This document shows, piece by piece, positions 47,989 through 60,371 of a DNA stretch of 64,000 nt (positions within the stretch are counted from its first letter, which is position 1; each line of letters opens with the position of its first letter). Position numbers and translations under genes: made by a program. The DNA is from Ulota crispa (taxonomy: Eukaryota > Streptophyta > Bryopsida > Orthotrichales > Orthotrichaceae), in the NCBI GenBank assembly GCA_963920765.1, contig OY987243.1:28457060-28521059 (forward strand). The letters are read 5' to 3'. Below the pieces are notes generated by a model. It saw nothing but the letters and a program-made list of their open reading frames with translations. It did not search any database and was not told the DNA's origin.

Positions 47989-48101
47989 TAGCAGCCTTTG
48001 ACATTGGTTTTTTCATTGGTTGCGCTACACACACCCACCAATGCAAGCAAGTAAGGAAAAATTGGTCAAAGATTGATAAAATCAATGAAGTGCGCAAGTT
48101 C

Positions 48102-48172
48102 ATCTAGAAATCATACTAATATTAGTGTTGTTCATCTAGAAACTATATTGATATTAGTGTTGTTCATCCAAA
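48102..48172. repeat. two-copy tandem repeat of about 35 bp
   Basis: TTCATCTAGAAATCATACTA and TTCATCTAGAAACTATATTG copies, each followed by ATATTAGTGTTG. Confidence 0.7.
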
Positions 48173-48324
48173 TTTTGGCAAACTTGGTGTAACCTTGGGG
48201 AGGGGTTTGGCAATTTCATCCATTTTTTCACCCTAAATTTCTAGTGTTATAGTTGCCAAGGCACTAATAGAGGTAAGATTTTGGCAAAAATCTGCCAGCT
48301 TTTTAAATGCTGGGTTCTAGACAA

Positions 48325-49355
48325 AATTGGGATTTTTGAATCCACATGTGAAGTCAAAAATTTCAAGTTTGATTTCTTCATGGTAAATTGTCAGACTCTC
48401 AATAATTTTGAAATGCGAAATAATGTAACTTTTTCACCCTAGCCCCAAAACCTCATAAAGCAATTGACTAAGCTCTTAGCCCTATTCATCCAAGCAAGGG
48501 GCAATGAGGGGTCACCTCACCCCTAGCATGGGATTAGGTGGCATGCCATTTCTTGGAAACAAGGTGGAAAATATCACCTCTTCTTACAAACAAAATAAAA
48601 GTAATATTTTGCCCCTATATTTGGAATTGGCCATTTTTGTCCTCCTTTATGGGTTCAAGGTAAATTACGGATTATATAAATCCAAATGTGAATTCACATT
48701 TTTCAAAATTAATCTCCTAATGAAATATATCCTAAATGCAACAATTTTTGACACGTGAAAATTTTGAGATTTTCCACCTAGGCCCCACAAAACAACATGG
48801 CATCTAACCTTAGCCAAGTGCTCAATCTATTGCTTCATGAGTTTGTGGGCAAAAGTGAGCATGCTTTGCTTTTCACATTCCAAAAATGTAGGAACTCAAA
48901 AATTTATAATCTTGAGATTGAATTTGGAAATTTTGAATACACATTGGATTTTAAAAAGCCAATATAGTATGTAATTCTTGGAAGGGAATAGAATTTTACC
49001 AACTCCAAAATGGCCAAGCCCCCTCATGGCCCCCGGTAGGATGAATGGGGCCTTAGGGGTCTCCACTACACATCCATGTTTTTTGGTCAAGGTAAAAATG
49101 ATCTGCAATTTTACAAGGAAGAATAAAAGTAATATATTTGCCTTCTATCTTTTTGCTATTTAGTTATATTCTCTTGTAGTTCCTAGTCTAAACCAGGGCT
49201 TTTGAATTCACATGTGAAGTCAAAATTTCCAAATTCAATCTCCCAATGATAAATTCCAAACTCTCAAAAAATTTGAAATGTGAAAATACAGAACTTTTTC
49301 ACCTTAATCCCACAAACTCATGAAGAAATTGACGAAGTTCCCAACCTCATTCATT
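48325..49355. repeat. three interspersed copies of a roughly 165-bp repeat
   Basis: Direct copies at about 48325-48490, 48677-48845 and 49196-49355. They share CACATGTGAAGTCAAAA, CTCTCAAAAAATTTGAAAT, ACTTTTTCACC and CCTCATAAAGCAATTGAC motifs. Partial relatives of the first motif appear near 47540, 56790 and 59960. Element ends were not found. Confidence 0.55.
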
Positions 49356-50002
49356 CAAAAAAAAAGATAATTTACATAACATTGTTCATTAGGGTTTATA
49401 CCTCCCCTAGCCGTGGAGGAATATCTCTCCTTGAGAGAATTTAGTTATAAATTCTCAATGTTGATTGGTCTTCGGCCAAAGGAGGCCAAAGCTGACAAAT
49501 GGCATTCACTGGGGATCCTCATATTTGGGGAGCAAGAGGGACCCCGTGAAAGTTAACAATGTTATGCGGAGATCAGTTTACACTGGCCCTCCGAAAAGGA
49601 ATAGACGCTCACTTTTACCCCCTGTTTATAAAAAACTGGAGCTTTTCCACGCTGTCTCGAAAACATGCATGTGCAGTATGCAGAACCCGGCTCTAAGTTA
49701 TTCATCGACGCGGGGGGCAATGTGGGGGTCACTCCACCTCGACCCAACTACAGTACTAATAACAGCTCCGTTGGCGGCATGGATGAATGCACGCCTCATG
49801 AGCCTCAATAGGAAAATAGTAGATTTTGATGTGCCGAGGGTGACCACTCAGTGCAGCACACGTGGGGGGAGGTGCCAGCCAATGTACAACACAGGTTGAT
49901 TTCGACATTGCATGACGTGGCGTGTTGTCACGAGTCCACTCGTGCATGAATTATTTACTGGGTTTCTTCATTTCCACATTCTACAGTAACTTAATACTTC
50001 AG
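49356..50002. other. GC-rich non-coding patch
   Basis: A plus-strand frame covers 49465-49899 but lacks an ATG at its start and any family feature. Composition resembles the other GC-rich patches. Treated as non-coding. Confidence 0.35.
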
Positions 50003-50004
50003 TA

Positions 50005-50432
50005 AGGTAGGCTCATGAATGGATTATCTAAGGACATAAACTGAATTTTGGGTAGATTAAACTTCTTGAATTATTTTTCCGTAAATTTTCCTTCAAAGAC
50101 AAGAGGAATTGGCATTTGACTCAAGTTATTTCATAGTTTTTGGAGCTTTGCGGAATTAGTTATGAAATTTTGAAGTTGTATTTCAGTAAATTTCCTGCAA
50201 AGACAAGAGGAATTGGCATTTGACCCAAATTATTTCATATTTTTTAGAGCTTTTTGAAATTAATTATGAAATTTTGAAGTTGAAATGGCATAGGGCTATA
50301 ATATGGATCACCTCCTCAAATGTATAGCATATGTACGTTGTTGAAACCTATGAAAAACAACATGTACAACAATAGTACATTTGAGAAGGTGATCCATTTT
50401 AGAGCGTGAACCAAATTAGAGCCTCCCTACCT
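50005..50432. mobile_element. AGGTAGGAGG MITE, reverse copy with internal duplication
   Basis: The ends AGGTAGGCTCATGAATGGAT and inverted AGGTAGGGAGGCTCTAA, with TA on both sides, match the 51150 element in reverse. A segment of about 100-115 bp with AAGACAAGAGGAATTGGCAT is duplicated in tandem (about 50074-50188 and 50189-50285). Confidence 0.75.
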
Positions 50433-51149
50433 TAGTTTGGTTTCAAGCCATTCAACCACTCCTCAAAAATTGTACCCATGAAATAGTTAATGGATTGAGT
50501 ATGCACCACCTTGTTTAGAATTGAAGATAGAAACACCCATAACCGTGAAACTAAGAATTTTGGAGTAGGAAAATCATTTGGAGAGCTTTGAAAAAAATAT
50601 TGTTAAGTTAGGAAGAGGAAATAAAAAATATTGGCATCTATTTAAAAGTTCAAATTGCAAGCATTTGTTCACAAATGATTTTTCAAAGTCCAAAATCACT
50701 GAAAATGTATAGTTGTGCGTAACAATTGCTAAAAAACACTTAGTGAAGTCTTTAGTGTGTTCAAACATTCATAATGCTAACTTGAGGAGTTCTTAAATAG
50801 TGAGATGGGGCACTCAAAACTATCATGCCACTCACCCAAAACCATCAACCCCATATTTGATCACTCCATATATAACATGGAACTTCATATTGATTGAATA
50901 TGGGGTTTCATCACTTTGTCACCCATAACCAATTTTTTTGAATTTGTCAGACACTAACAAAGTAGGCAACACAAATTGGGACACTTGTTGATAGGGGTAT
51001 TGTTATCTTACTACAATGCAAGATTTGAGCACTACGGGCACAATTTGTGGGGATTGATATAATGCAGAAATTTAAAATATTTGTCAGTTCAGCTCACAAT
51101 AAAATAATAAAATTTTCCAAACAATATGTTGAGAGTAAAATGGATTGTA

Positions 51150-51469
51150 AGGTAGGAGGCTCGAATTCTGTTAGGGCACTAAAACCGCTCACCTCCTCAA
51201 ATGAACTCTACTAGTGCATGTTTTTATTCATAGTCTTTCAATAATGTACAATGAAAGTACATTTGAGGAGATGGACGATTTTAGAGCTCTATGACCTTTC
51301 CACTTCAAAAATTCATAACTAATTCCATAAAGCTCCCAAAAATATGAGGATTAGATGCCAATTCCTCTTGTCTTTCAAGTAACACTTACTGAAAACTGTT
51401 TTAAGAAGTTCCACCTCCCCCAAAATTCAAGTTCAGCCCTTAGATGGTCGGTTTATGAACCTCCGACCT
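51150..51469. mobile_element. AGGTAGGAGG MITE, uninterrupted copy
   Basis: Starts AGGTAGGAGGCTCGAA, ends inverted AGGTCGGAGGTTCATAA, TA on both sides. It serves as the reference for the split copy at 31677-32877. Confidence 0.8.
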
Positions 51470-51707
51470 TAGACTTAAATTGAGGATGCTGTCAAGAGCG
51501 ACTTCTCCAATCAATTACTTTCTGTCTTCTTTTTTCATGTTTTGTTCTTAAAAAAAAAACAATCACTCATATATGTATATGAAGTTTGAAAAATGGTTGT
51601 ATTTCCAAATGCTTTTGTAAAACTTATGTTGAACATGAAAATTGGATAAAAATGATGTCAAATAAGTAAAGATTTCAAGTGAGTTTCTTGTACTTTTAGG
51701 AGTTAAA

Positions 51708-52041
51708 CTAGCCCCTCAAGGACCAAGCGCTTTTATTTGTGAAAGTCAGTGACACTACAAGAAAATCATGGTTGAATCTACAAAATAATAACAAAGATTG
51801 TGACCTAATATATTGTAAATTACGTCACAATCTTTGTCAACTTTTTATAAATTTGACCATGACTTTCTTTAGTTTTCATGAAAACTGCCACTTTTGGGGG
51901 AATGATTAGAATGATAGGAAAAAAGTTTTTTTTGGAAATTGAATCATAAGATCTTGCCCTAGGACATAGAAGGTACTTGTGAAAAAAAAAAAAATAGCTC
52001 AATCTAGATGTAGAAGAGTGAAATATTGACATCTAAAGTGC

Positions 52042-52073
<32 letters not shown>

Positions 52074-52805
52074 GGGGTGCTCAAAAATTTCAAAAGCCTT
52101 TGACAGCTCCAATATCAAAAAAATTGCTCTATGCAAAGTTAAGGTTTTTTCCCCCATGCAAACGACCAAGTTAGGTAAGTGTTGGAGAATTTTCAAATGA
52201 ATTGGAGGTGTGAATCATACTTTGTAAAATCTTGCAATGCCATAAGGTCATGAAATTTGCATACACACTAGGCAAAATTGGAGGATATATGTAAAATTCA
52301 GAAATGTGAATTACTTTGATCCAAATGGTAAAAACCAAGGACTTTTAATCTACTACAACTTGGAAAAACAAAGTAAAAAAAAAAAAAACACAAACCACTC
52401 AAAAAAGCAAAGCACCAAATTTTACAAGGGGAAAAAGGAATGAAGGATTGGGAGTCCCATTCCTACTTGCAAACTAAAACTTCTCATAACTTTCATCTCA
52501 TTAATGAGAATTGAATGATTCAAAGCTCCCCATATATGCATAAATCTAAAGAACCAATTTCAGATTTTTATTTTTAAAAAAGGAATTTTTTTTTTGGATT
52601 GCCTTGATTCTCCCTTGTTTTGAGAAATTCATGCATAACTTCTTCAATAAATGTCAAAATGAAGAAAAAATTAGATACCCACGCAAAGTTTTGAATTCCC
52701 CATCTTCCGTAAAAGTTCAAAAATTCACACAAAATAGTTTAGCTGTAAGTACATGCCCAAAACCCTACTTGGCCCCCAAGGGACCACTTGGGCCTTAGGG
52801 ATTAG
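51708..52805. mobile_element. piggyBac-like MITE, long family, eroded
   Basis: The left end reads CTAGCCCCTCAAGGACCAAG and the inverted right end CTAATCCCTAAGGCCCAAG, both decayed from TTAACCCCT. The interior matches 62857-63783. It contains a CACTA-like MITE and a run of 28 A residues (52042-52069). Confidence 0.7.
51753..51874. mobile_element. CACTA-like hairpin MITE (about 122 bp)
   Basis: Begins CACTACAAGAAAATCATGG and ends inverted AACTAAAGAAAGTCATGG. The middle forms a second hairpin from AAAGATTGTGAC and GTCACAATCTTT. Comparison with the related 62857 element shows it as an insertion. Confidence 0.72.
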
Positions 52806-53283
52806 ATAAAAAGTATATGCCTTCCATTACTCATAACATAGATCTGTACTTGGAGCTATACTGTAACTCTCTCTAAAATGACATTTTAGAATGAATCTTG
52901 TAGTAGAATTAAATTGTAACATATTCATTGACATCGAAATTATAATGTTACATTATTTCATTCCAATATCAAGAATTACTTACAAAACATTGAACAATAC
53001 TGCTAGAGCTCTAATCCTTCTGAATGTCGCTTTTTGTTCTACACAAATGCTTTGTAACTATACAGACCAACCAAAACATGTCAAATACAAAGTATACTAG
53101 TAACACAAATGACCATAAGAACGAATGATAACAGGATGATTGAATGGATGTGAATGAATGTAAACGCTTCAATCTAAAATCTTAGAAGCTTATCGCATTA
53201 TTGTAAAAACATATTATATACTAATCACTATTATATTATATGATGTATCAAACAAATAAACAAGAGAGATATGTTTTATAACC
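52806..53283. other. AT-rich intergenic DNA
   Basis: No gene or element recognised between the two piggyBac-like MITEs. Confidence 0.5.
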
Positions 53284-54156
53284 TTAATCCCTAAGTGTCT
53301 TTACAAGAGAATTTAGCGTAACTCCAATATGAAACTTTTAGCACATTTTCTAAATTTTTGGAAAATTGAACAAGTAATCACATTATCGAAATTGGTCATT
53401 ATGTACCCAACTACAAAGTAAATGTTTAGAACCAATCTAATTTCAAATCCATGTAAATTTGTAAAATTTTTACCATTGAAAGTCTCATATTTATCAATTT
53501 GGGCAGCAATTTACAATATGGATTTTGGACTTTGATGTAATCTTTTCCCAAAAAAAATTATCACCTAATGGCTAATTCCATGAGATTGTGTTTAGCTATA
53601 CTTGATGAAAAAAAAAACTCCACAAATGGAAAAAAAACTCCAAAAGATACGGTCACTCAAAGTAACTAGATCAAGCTAGCTATTCACTTTAGAGCTACAA
53701 ACAACTTGCCCAAATCATGAAAAGAAAAAGTGACATGTCACCAAACTTCTTGCTTGTATAGTACAAGACATGGGAGCACCCATCCCATCCACTCTCTAAG
53801 CCACTCCCTTCCATTGCCCAAAGACATTCTTCTCCTAAGGAAATGATGTCCAAATTGACATGTCTTAATTGACTAAACGTGTCCAAATTATCAAAAAAAT
53901 GTCCTAATTGACAAAAAAATGACCAAATTGATAGTGTTCCTTTGTAGTGTCTCCAAGTTTCTTGTAGAATCTAGAGCAAAGCAGACACTTTAAGGAACAA
54001 GAAGCCAATCAAAAACTTTTGTTGAACTAATAACTCCATTTGCACTTGAGTGACAAAAAAGAATTGAGCTCAAAATACCTTTTTTGTCTACTTTCACACC
54101 TCCAAACACCCCCTTTAATTTGGCCATATTGAACTCTTTAGACGCTTAGGGGTTAA
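53284..54156. mobile_element. piggyBac-like MITE (873 bp)
   Basis: Left end TTAATCCCTAAGTGTCTTTA, inverted right end TTAACCCCTAAGCGTCTAAA. TTAA lies on both sides. Confidence 0.8.
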
Positions 54157-54556
54157 CATATCTCAGTCATTAATTTGTGACCACAAGGAAATATACAAAA
54201 AGAACATGGTGATTGGTGCATAAACATGCACTTTCCTATTCCTACACTTTATAAATTACACTTTGGATTGAAATTGTTTTGCACAAAATCCACCCCCACC
54301 AATCTCAACTTTCAAGAAAAAGGAAAATTTTAATTTAAATTACATGAATCTTTCATTTGAAAACACCTTTGTGCAAAAATCATAATTTTCATAGGAGAAT
54401 CTTTGGAATTGCCATTTCTTGTGCTTTTAAAACATATAAGACCAAATACACGTTTATTAGCTCAACAAAAGAATTACTAAAGTTAGAGTGTGGAGATAGA
54501 CCTTTAACCTATCTCACTTATTAGTTTGCAATTGTAAATAAATAAATGTGTGGCAT

Positions 54557-54710
54557 GATGTAGCTATACCATAAAAAAATGTGTTTTACACAGTAGGTTC
54601 ATTACATTTGTAAATGTTCACAATGACTATTAAATAACTGTATTATAATCATTGTGAAAATTTTCAGGTGTTGTGAAGTTTGTCACTTAAGACACATTTT
54701 TCTACTAGTG
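54557..54710. mobile_element. CACTA-like hairpin MITE
   Basis: The right end is CACTAGTAGAAAAATGTG (inverted). The left arm, from about 54557, carries the matching AAAAAAATGTG and CACAATGACTAT segments but its tip is eroded. Confidence 0.55.
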
Positions 54711-55054
54711 CAAAGAGACCTTAATTCGTATACAAGGGGCCGGTCACCAAGGCTACCAATTACAGTGGCCTTACAATGGTTCTAGAGTGGTGTGGCAAAG
54801 TGCCCACAAAATTCAACACTATTCTCAAAATTTGCATAAGCTAGCATGCAATGGCACCCTCCTGAAAATTGTGAGAAGGGCAATATGGGACCAACTACAG
54901 TTTTTATAAATCTTCTCACAATTTGTGACACCCACATGAATACATTCAATAAGGTTATTTTTTGGTTTTCAAAGTGGACCATATTTTCATGATTATTTTA
55001 CAAAAAAGTGGATAAAAATTAGCTTTCCTACATCTAATAGATTGTCCTTTTGTC

Positions 55055-55209
55055 ATCCATTGATCAATGGAAAAAAACAGCATCCTATATGACTAAGTGA
55101 CAATGACTAAACCGTGATTGTACAGTCATTTTACAGTCATTTTGTAGTTGTTGTATAGTCATTGCTATCATTGTCACTTAGTCATTTATGACCCATTTTT
55201 TTACTAGTG
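55055..55209. mobile_element. CACTA-like hairpin MITE
   Basis: The right end is CACTAGTAAAAAAATGGG (inverted). Both arms contain TATGACTAAGTGACAATGA or close variants, with TACAGTCATTTTACAGTCAT between them. The left tip is eroded. Confidence 0.55.
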
Positions 55210-55344
55210 TGAACTTAAACATTTGCATCGGCATCACAAGGTTAACCACATGTGTTGATCATTAGTTTGGGACCCAAGCAAATAGCTAAAACAAGGCATA
55301 GTGTAGAGACTTTTTATTGCGAGAAGTCAAATAAGTCAAACAAG

Positions 55345-55593
55345 TTAACCCATGAGCGCCCAAGCCATATTCACCAAAATGCAAACCTAGTCACACTTGA
55401 TCCAACTAATCTATCATGACAAATGAGATTCATAAAATCCAATCATATTGATTGGTATGGGCATAGGCCCAGAAGTACAGGAAAAAAGGACACATGATTT
55501 ATCTTTATTGATGAAAAGATTATAACAATCAAGTATGGATCTTTTTCAATTGTGAGAAGTGATATTTTGGGCTGTGGGGCGCTCAAGGGTTAA
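55345..55593. mobile_element. short piggyBac-like MITE (249 bp)
   Basis: Left end TTAACCCATGAGCGCCCA, inverted right end TTAACCCTTGAGCGCCCC. It shares its right TTAA with the next element. Confidence 0.78.
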
Positions 55594-56544
55594 CCCCTAA
55601 AGGACCAACTGTCCCCTTGGGGGACAAATGGATTTTGGGCATGTACCCACAACTAATCTACTTTTTGTGATTTTTTAAAATTTCTATTGATGGTGTGGAA
55701 TTCAAAGATCTATGTGGGCATCTAATTTTTTCTTCATTCCAGCATTTATTGAAGAAGTTATGCATGAATTTCTGAAAAAGAGGGAGGGCGGGTAGCCCAA
55801 AAAAAAATCAAAATTACATTTTTTTAAAACTAAAAATCTGAAATTGGTTCTTTATTTTTATACATATGTGGTAATCTTAGAATTAATCAATTTTGATTAA
55901 TGAGATGAAAGTTATGAGAAGTTTTAGTTTGCGGGTAGGTATGAGACTCCCAAACCTCCATTCTTTTTGCCCCTAGTAAAATTCGTTTGCTTTACTTTTT
56001 TTAGCTCTTTGTATATATAATTTTTTACCTTTTTTCCAATTTTTAGTAGACTAAGTTTCCTTGGTTTTTACCATTTGGATCAAAGTAATTCACATTTCTA
56101 AATTTTACATAAATTCTCCAGTTTTGCCTAGTGTACATGCAAATTTCATGGCCTTACCGCATTGCAAGATTTTACAAATTATGATTCACTCCTCCAATTG
56201 ATTTGAAATTTCTCCCACATTTACCTAACTTGGTCTTCTACATGGAAAATATAAACCTCAACTTTGCGTAGAGCAATTTTTTTGATACAAAAGCCGTGAA
56301 AGGGTTTTGAAATTTTTGGGTAGTAGGGAAAAACACTTTTTTTTCACTTTAGATGTCAATATCTCACTCCTCTACTTCTAGAATGAGCTGAAATCTTTCC
56401 CACTAGTACCTCCCATAGTTTAGGACAAGATCTGACGGTTGAATTTTCAAAAAAACTTTTTTCCTACCTTTCTATTCATTCCCGCAAAAATGACAATTTT
56501 CAGTGATTTTCAAAGAAAAAAGGGCTTGGTCCTTTAGGGGTTAA
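55590..56544. mobile_element. piggyBac-like MITE, long family (955 bp)
   Basis: Left end TTAACCCCTAAAGGACCAA, inverted right end TTAACCCCTAAAGGACCAA, identical. A subterminal hairpin, TGTCCCCTTGGGGGACA, lies inside the left end. Confidence 0.88.
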
Positions 56545-56879
56545 ATAACGGTTCAAGAAATGAACTCTCGATTCAGCTCAGAGAGTATTTACAGGAGTTC
56601 TTCTGATCCACACTCTGGAGAATTATTCAGCATTCAGCAGTTTGCAGCTGCGAAAGCATCCTAACTTACCAAAGGGAGGTTGAATAAGGTCAGTTTACTG
56701 CACAGGGGTGGGGCCAGGGTGGAAATGCACTGCTTTTTCACCGGCCAGAAATTGTGAAAGTTTATATATTTACCATCGGAAGATTGAATTTGGAAATTAT
56801 GAATTCATACTTGGATTGGATTCAGTGGCACTGATTTAAATCTTGATCCTGGAAGAGAATACAATTGAATACAAAAAAA

Positions 56880-57228
56880 ATAGAGGGCAAATTCTTACTA
56901 AGGAAAATTTCATGGATACCCTTGAAATTTATCATATTTTTATAGATATTCCTTTTTTTCAAAAATTTCAAAAATACCCTTGGACCAAAAAATTTAAGTG
57001 TTTGTTTTGCTGTGCATGCCACTTCCCTTCTTCCTTTGTGCGCATGCATAACAAAAAAAAGTAGTGTGCGCACAAAGGGAAAAAGAAGTGAAATGCACAA
57101 GAAAACAAACATCTAAAATTTTTAGTCCAAGAACATTTGTGAAATTTTTGAAAAAACACGAATATCTATAAAAATATGACAAACTTCACGGGTATCTAAA
57201 AATGAAGTTTTCCATTATTTCTATTCCC
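56880..57228. repeat. long tight hairpin, about 160-bp arms
   Basis: The arms meet at CCTTTGTGCGCA (57033-57044) and TGCGCACAAAGG (57067-57078), leaving a loop of about 22 nt. They continue outward at roughly 80% identity through TCATATTTTTATAGATATTC to both ends. The outer ends lack a clear target duplication. Confidence 0.75.
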
Positions 57229-57766
57229 TTGTTTCAGGAAACACCTGAGCTTTTCTGCCATGGCCCCACGTCGACGTGTGCAGTAAACCGAGCCGGTTGA
57301 ATAATAGGCTCTGCTGGCACGTTGGGCAATTAGGCTCTAGAGAGGGCATCTCCTCCCCGCGGGGAGACTTCGAAGACGAATGCAGTAAACAACCAATATT
57401 TCCAGCAGTTTGGGAATACATTTCAACCGCCTCCAAAGTGACATTGAAATGGGGAGGAACTCTTTCACATCGGGTCTCAGGAGTAGTAACTTAGTCCGGA
57501 CTCTGGACAGCCTCAATTGACTCCGTGCACATTCAATCAATACCGACTCCATTCAACCGAATTAACAGGAAATTCTGTTGTGCGCTGCGGAACCCACTTG
57601 CTCAGCAGCCCCTTTCACACGTGCAATCTTTCTCGCTCTCTCGACAGTCAACTTGTCAGCCCAGCACGTCACCTGCTTACGAGAATAAGAAACGTGTAGT
57701 CCACGGTGACAGGGCTACCCGCAGTCCCTCACGGTTCGACGGCCTGTAAAGGTTTCAGACTCTAAT
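57229..57766. other. GC-rich non-coding patch
   Basis: Short frames exist on both strands at 57276-57749 but none shows a recognisable family or splice pattern. Confidence 0.35.
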
Positions 57767-58077
57767 GCCGGGGCCACACAAGCCAAAATAGCCGATTTGA
57801 AACGGATGAAGAAGTAACTTGTGTTTCTAGAAAATTAGAACACAATCATTTTCAAAGTTTCATGTAGTGTTCTCTTAAAGATAATTTCTTCACCATTTTA
57901 GAGCATGAGGTTTGAGATGTTGGTTTTTGAACTCTCAAAAACGTCAATTTTGAGTTGATCACAAGAGTGGGAGTAAAAAGTTAGAGAATTTGCTTTTCCA
58001 TGTAGATGTAATAACCACCATCTATTTTTTACAAAATGGCGTTTTGAAACGCCAATTTTGTTTGGTGTGGTCCAGCC
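57767..58077. mobile_element. MITE with GCCGGGGCC ends, copy 2
   Basis: Starts GCCGGGGCCACACAAG; the inverted right end is GGCTGGACCACACC. It lies directly beside copy 3 in the same orientation with five bases between them. Confidence 0.75.
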
Positions 58078-58082
58078 TTGAT

Positions 58083-58395
58083 GCCAGGACCACACATGCC
58101 CAAAAATTGACCGTTTGAAACGAATGAAGAAGTAATTTGTATTTTTGGAAAGTTGAGAAATAGTCACTTTTCCAAGTTTTCATCTATTGTACACCTAAAG
58201 ATAACCTCTCCACCATTCTAGGGCAAGAGGTTTAAGATGCAGGTTTGTGAACTCCCAAAACTGACAGCTTTGAATAGGCCAAGAAAACAGGCCCTAGGAA
58301 GTCAAATAATTGTTTTTACACAAAGCAGTAATACCGCCACATGTTTTTCACGAACGTCATTTTGAAACGTCCTTTCTGGCCTATATGGCTCGACC
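58083..58395. mobile_element. MITE with GCCGGGGCC ends, copy 3
   Basis: Starts GCCAGGACCACACATG, ends inverted GGTCGAGCCATATAGG. Interior motifs ATGAAGAAGTAA and TTGAAACG are shared with the other two copies. Confidence 0.7.
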
Positions 58396-58815
58396 TTGTT
58401 CTAAGTTGGAGAAGTGTATAATGTATATCAGGGCATATTTTTTAAGTATTTGCTGTCCACATTCAATTTGGTAATAAATGGAGGGATCAACCCACATTGA
58501 TCTTAAGGTATGTTCACACTTGGTGTTAAGAGTGGTAGTAACTAAGGAAAAGTAAATTTATTTGGATATATTTTTAGACTACATTCATATTGCTAATATC
58601 TCTCCTAACACCAGCTGTGAACATATCATAAATTTATTAAAATTATGGCTAACTGGCAAAATTATGCCAAAAAAAAAAATGACTTGCTGTATACCCATTT
58701 TTTGTTGTCAAACAAAACTTTTTCAATCATTTTCTATGTTCAATGAGAGTACAAGCTAGATAGGCCAAAGCATGGCAAAAGTTGTTCACAAGTTTTCTTT
58801 GTTTCTCATAATCTA

Positions 58816-59741
58816 TTAACCCCATAAAGCGCTAGATCCTTTATTTTGTCAAAAGACACTAAAAAACTGCCATTTCTATTGCAAAGATTAAAATAATTTG
58901 AAAATTGGTATTTTTGCATATCTAACCATAGGATTTTATACTAGACTAGTATAAGAATGTTTGATTTTTTTCCCAAAACTTAGACCATCCAGATTGCAAG
59001 ATATTTACGTTTAAAGTGTAAAAAACAAACATTTTTGCACCTTGCATGATTAGATTATTTGACTTTGAGCTTTTTTAACTTAAAACTTTAGTACCATATA
59101 GTTTTGAGGTTTATTTATTTATGGTGGAAAATTGAGTTGTGAATCTTTGGAAAATAATGAAAACAAAAAGTACTTAATTTTCATTCTTAAAAAAAACATT
59201 AGGTAGAAGAAGGTATGAGTTTGAACAAAAAATTCAATTGTTAATAACCCTACAATGGAATTGAAACTCAATAACCCCAAAGGTGAGGTTGTTCTAGAAA
59301 GCAAACTTCACCCTCTCCAACAATTTTTTTTGGAAAAATGTTAAACTTGCATTCAAAAATGAAGTTTATAAGTTATTTTTTCAAGAAGATGCTTGACTTA
59401 CCCAAACATCAAGATTGTCCATACCTTTCTCATAACTAGTTCAAATGGAATAAATCAAAGCTTCAAATGTAGAAAAAACTATAACTTGTGAGAAAAAAAT
59501 TTAAAAAAAATTCAAGTTTTTGTAAAAAAAAATTTGCTATGCAATCTCCATAAATTTGTGCTTATTTAAACATGTTTTTTGCTTTTGGACATAGATTGGA
59601 ATAAAAATTATATTCCCCAAAAACTAATATATTTTCCTATCTTCAAAAAAATCAAAAAATAAAAACAAAAATTGAAACTGTAGGTACATGCCCGAGATCT
59701 CATTTTTCCCCCGAGGAGACACTCACGGATTTAGGGGTTAA
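58816..59741. mobile_element. piggyBac-like MITE (926 bp)
   Basis: Left end TTAACCCCATAAAGCGCTAG, inverted right end TTAACCCCTAAATCCGTGAG. TTAA lies on both sides. Confidence 0.72.
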
Positions 59742-60058
59742 TTATGCAAAAATTATGCATCCCTTACTATACTGTACAATATTGTGACTTGATGTATGAT
59801 CAAACATACTTGTGGCCTCCGAGTGGGAAGATCCAAGTATTTCTGCATACAGGGATAAAGTAAAAATCTGCCTTTGTTTTGGATTTGGTCAATTTGGTTT
59901 CTTTATATGATTCTTCACAAATTTTGGGTCTTGGAATCTATACATAAATTCAAACTCTCAAATTCAATCTTTTGGCAATAAATGTCTAAAATTAAATGTG
60001 TTCTCCTAAGTGAAAATCAACAATTTTTCACTAGGCCTAGAATTACATCTCAACAATA

Positions 60059-60371
60059 AGATAGGAACACTCATAAGCGTCAGTGTCCTCATAACTGTCA
60101 CCGTTGAAATTTTGGAAAATTTGTGGAAATGAATAGATGTAATTACAAGGATGTACAACATGTGAACATGAAACCTTAGTGTTGGTTATGGGTGCAATGG
60201 TAGTTTGCTCTTTCAAAATTCACAACTTATTCTCACGATATCCAAATAATACATTCAAAAGTGCAAATTTGTTTTTTTCTATTCCTAATAGGATCTTATA
60301 ATTTGCTAGTTTTTTATTAATAGTCATCATGTTCAAAACCCTTAGTTTGACGTTTATGGGTGCTCCTACCT
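60059..60371. mobile_element. AGGTAG-family MITE, copy 2
   Basis: Closely matches 26940-27252 along its whole length. Left end AGATAGGAACACTCATAA, inverted right end AGGTAGGAGCACCCATAA. TA is kept on the left; the right junction is mutated. Confidence 0.75.

Noticed and set aside
49465..49899. 144-codon plus-strand frame in a GC-rich patch
   Set aside because: No ATG at the start of the frame, no domain, and long frames are expected by chance in GC-rich sequence.
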